Source: Himantopus leucocephalus
Taxonomy: Eukaryota; Chordata; Aves; Charadriiformes; Recurvirostridae
Direction: 5' to 3'
Length of the DNA stretch: 64,000 bases
Assembly (NCBI GenBank): GCA_003993805.1
Contig: RSEF01000012.1
Location: 4,823,948-4,887,947, forward strand
This document shows, one piece after another, positions 62,011 through 64,000 of this stretch; position 1 is the stretch's first letter; every line of letters starts with the position of its first letter. Under the pieces are notes generated by a model. It was not told the DNA's origin. It was given only the letters and a program-made list of their open reading frames with translations, and ran no database searches. The position numbers and the translations under genes are program-made.

Positions 62011-64000
62011 AAAAGTAGCAGGCTTTGATTCATGACAGAAACCAACATTTGGTGTTACCTGGCTTCATGACCTTGTCAGTTTGCTTTCAGTTATGAGTAA
62101 TGTCTGTATTGTTGCATGGATGTCTTCTGGTAAGTTTGCAGTAAATAAATGTGTGTTTTAAAAAAACAAGCAACCAAAAAAACCAAAACCCACCACCACC
62201 AGCAACCAACCAAAAAAACCCCAAAACCTGCAAAAAGCAAACCCCACAACCAGCAAATCAATTCCTTCATGAGGTGGAAAACTCTCAGACTATAGTGCAG
62301 TAAGTAAAGTGGATAGTTTGTCTTATATTTAAAATGAATGACTTTGTGTGAGAGCTAGCCATTCTTAATGGTCCCAAACAAGAAGAGATATTAGTGGGTA
62401 TACAGCAGATGCCTAAGGAGATTGTTCAATCTGTTTCTTTTGAGCAAAGCAGCAAAGCTTTGAAGCAGTTTAGTAGCTAGAAGGCTAGGAACAGGTAAAA
62501 CTGAAATTGTAGTGATTGGTTTACAATCCACATGCCCTCCATCCTGGAAAACTTTGTACTATGTATTGATGTATTCTAAATAATCCTATGCTAAAAGCTG
62601 TTTAGAATCATCACTGCAGTCAGAAGGTAAAAAACGCCTGCGTACACTATTAGCCATATAAATAAAATGCCACACCACACAAGTATGACTGCCCTAGACC
62701 AAGGAATCCTTCGACCAAGGGATCCTGAGTTCTCTCAGCACAGGACCTGCAGCTGAAGTGCCAGCAAGATGCACAGGAAACATAGTGTATGAGTAGGGGG
62801 TGCACCAAGAGCCTCAGGTTTGGTACCTTGGCAAGTGCAAATATGAGCTCCATTGGCATATGTAGAAGACTTGCTACCATGAGTGTATGGAGAATATAAA
62901 AGAAGATTTGCATCACTTTAAGTTTGTTTAGTTACAGAAAGTTGAGTCTGAGATGCTGTTGAATTGTTGAGGGAAGCAGGGCTTAGATTCATAGCCACAA
63001 AATACAGAAAATGCATTTGTACTTTGTTCAGTGATGCCAAGGTTTTAGAGCAGGATCTGACCTGCTGCTTGTCTTGAGACAGGCTTTCAATGGAGCCTTA
63101 AAAACATTTGGGACAGGAGTGAAACCTTGCCCTGTTGGTACTGTAAGACAATTGAGCCATCAGTTGAAACCAACAATGTCTGGTTTTCATGTATTGACCA
63201 CTTGCAAAATTCTCAAATTTATCTTGAGGGGTTTTTTGCCTTTTTTTTTTTTTTTNTATTTGTCTCCTGCCTTCAAAGTGAGCTTCCTAATTGTTTGTCC
63301 TTATCACTTCAAGCCAGAAAGTTTTATAGATTTGCTAGGCACCTCAATATTGCAGCTTCAAATTCATGATTTGGCAGGAGGGGAGAGGGGAGAATTTCTC
63401 GTTTCCATTTAAACTGCTTTTAGTTCAGAACGAAATCCCATTTAAACTTAAAGGTTTGGATTGAAGTTTGAGGATCAAAGAAAATAGAACAGAAAGAAAA
63501 TGTGGCTTTAGCTTGGAGCTGTATCTGAAAAGGGTAACCTCAGATTCAGGGCTTTTCTTTCTCTCTCTTCTGCACCACCACCCCCCCCACCCCCCAAAAA
63601 AGGGTGTGTTTCTTCTAGTTTCTGCTGTAAGAGGCTTAACTGTATTAACATGTGTGTGTGCTTGCAGTCTTTTTCTGTTTGGTTTAATTTGCAGTATATG
63701 ATAACTGCATGTAAGAATCACAACTGTAAAGTCTTTTCTTATTCAGAAAATAGGGCTATTTAAAATAAGCCATGATCTAAAATGTAGAGGCAGCACCAAA
63801 ATTAGAATCGTTTGGAATTAGCAGCGTTGGCAGCTGCTATTGTCAGTCGATAGGCTTGTAAACTAGGAAACAGAGCATCTGCCATAGCTGCCTCCTCTCC
63901 ACCAGGCTTGGGGAAGTTCAGGCCTGTGTTATGTATGGCTGCTAAAATTGGATAAGGGTTTTTGTGGGACTTGGGGCGGGGGGGGGAGTGGGTGGGAATG
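62011..64000. other. Putative intronic block, simple-repeat rich
   Basis: No gene recognised. It includes an A/C-rich tract (62158-62262), a 15-base imperfect tandem duplication, GACCAAGGAATCCTT/GACCAAGGGATCCTG (62697-62727), a T-run with an unresolved N at 63256, a C-rich tract (63579-63596) and G-runs near the right edge (63974-63987). Confidence 0.55.
62158..62262. repeat. A/C-rich low-complexity tract (CAAAA/CCAA type)
   Basis: AAAAAACAAGCAACCAAAAA-type words continue for about 100 bases with almost no T or G. It is a degenerate simple repeat; the complementary GTTTG/TTTTGG form recurs elsewhere in the window (11288-11330, 39328-39361, 39627-39655). Confidence 0.85.

Noticed and set aside
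1..64000. tRNA, rRNA, CRISPR arrays, telomeric repeats, mitochondrial insertions
   Set aside because: Looked for tRNA B-box strings, spaced direct repeats, TTAGGG arrays and recognisable mitochondrial genes by eye, and found none.

Overview
This window looks like a piece of vertebrate nuclear genome, most probably from a bird. It is AT-rich with sparse repeats and has one sharp CpG island. It carries a CR1 LINE 3' fragment, a dispersed repeat I recognise from bird genomes (probably an LTR), and several very old amniote repeats (MIR and palindromic families). There are also assembly gaps and the homopolymer-rich A/T/G/C tracts common in avian assemblies. No bacterial-type gene, operon, rRNA, tRNA or CRISPR was found. 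No complete protein-coding gene is visible: almost every open frame is short and has the composition of chance translation of AT-rich intergenic or intronic DNA.

The functional centre is the CpG island at about 33.05-34.48 kb. It holds GC boxes in a G4-prone block, a TTTAAA element, an inverted CCAAT box, a pyrimidine-rich possible initiator and several + strand splice donors (33277, 33927, 34198). I read it as the promoter and non-coding first exon(s) of a + strand gene whose long first intron would fill 34.2-64.0 kb. A strong donor on the minus strand just left of the island (exon end 32918) suggests a divergent antisense transcript. The gene cannot be named from its 5' UTR alone.

Region by region: 1-33 kb is upstream or intergenic DNA. 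It contains MIR copies, an old hairpin repeat, a degenerate minisatellite (14.47-14.62 kb), a probable avian LTR repeat (25.05-25.51 kb) beside an ancient repeat (25.56-25.75 kb), and several splice-bounded candidate exons. The best of these are 18897-19013 on + and 14839-14935 on -; both could belong to lncRNAs. From 33.0 to 34.5 kb is the promoter. From 34.2 to 64.0 kb is putative intron 1, with an ATF-like palindrome (35398-35418), old repeats, a CR1 tail (51290-51345), MIRs, a 35-N gap and a 100-N gap, and a homeodomain-motif-rich segment (57.83-57.97 kb) that could be an enhancer.

Repeat identities come from remembered consensus sequences, and exon calls come from splice motifs read by eye. 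All exon calls are candidates that need transcript data.
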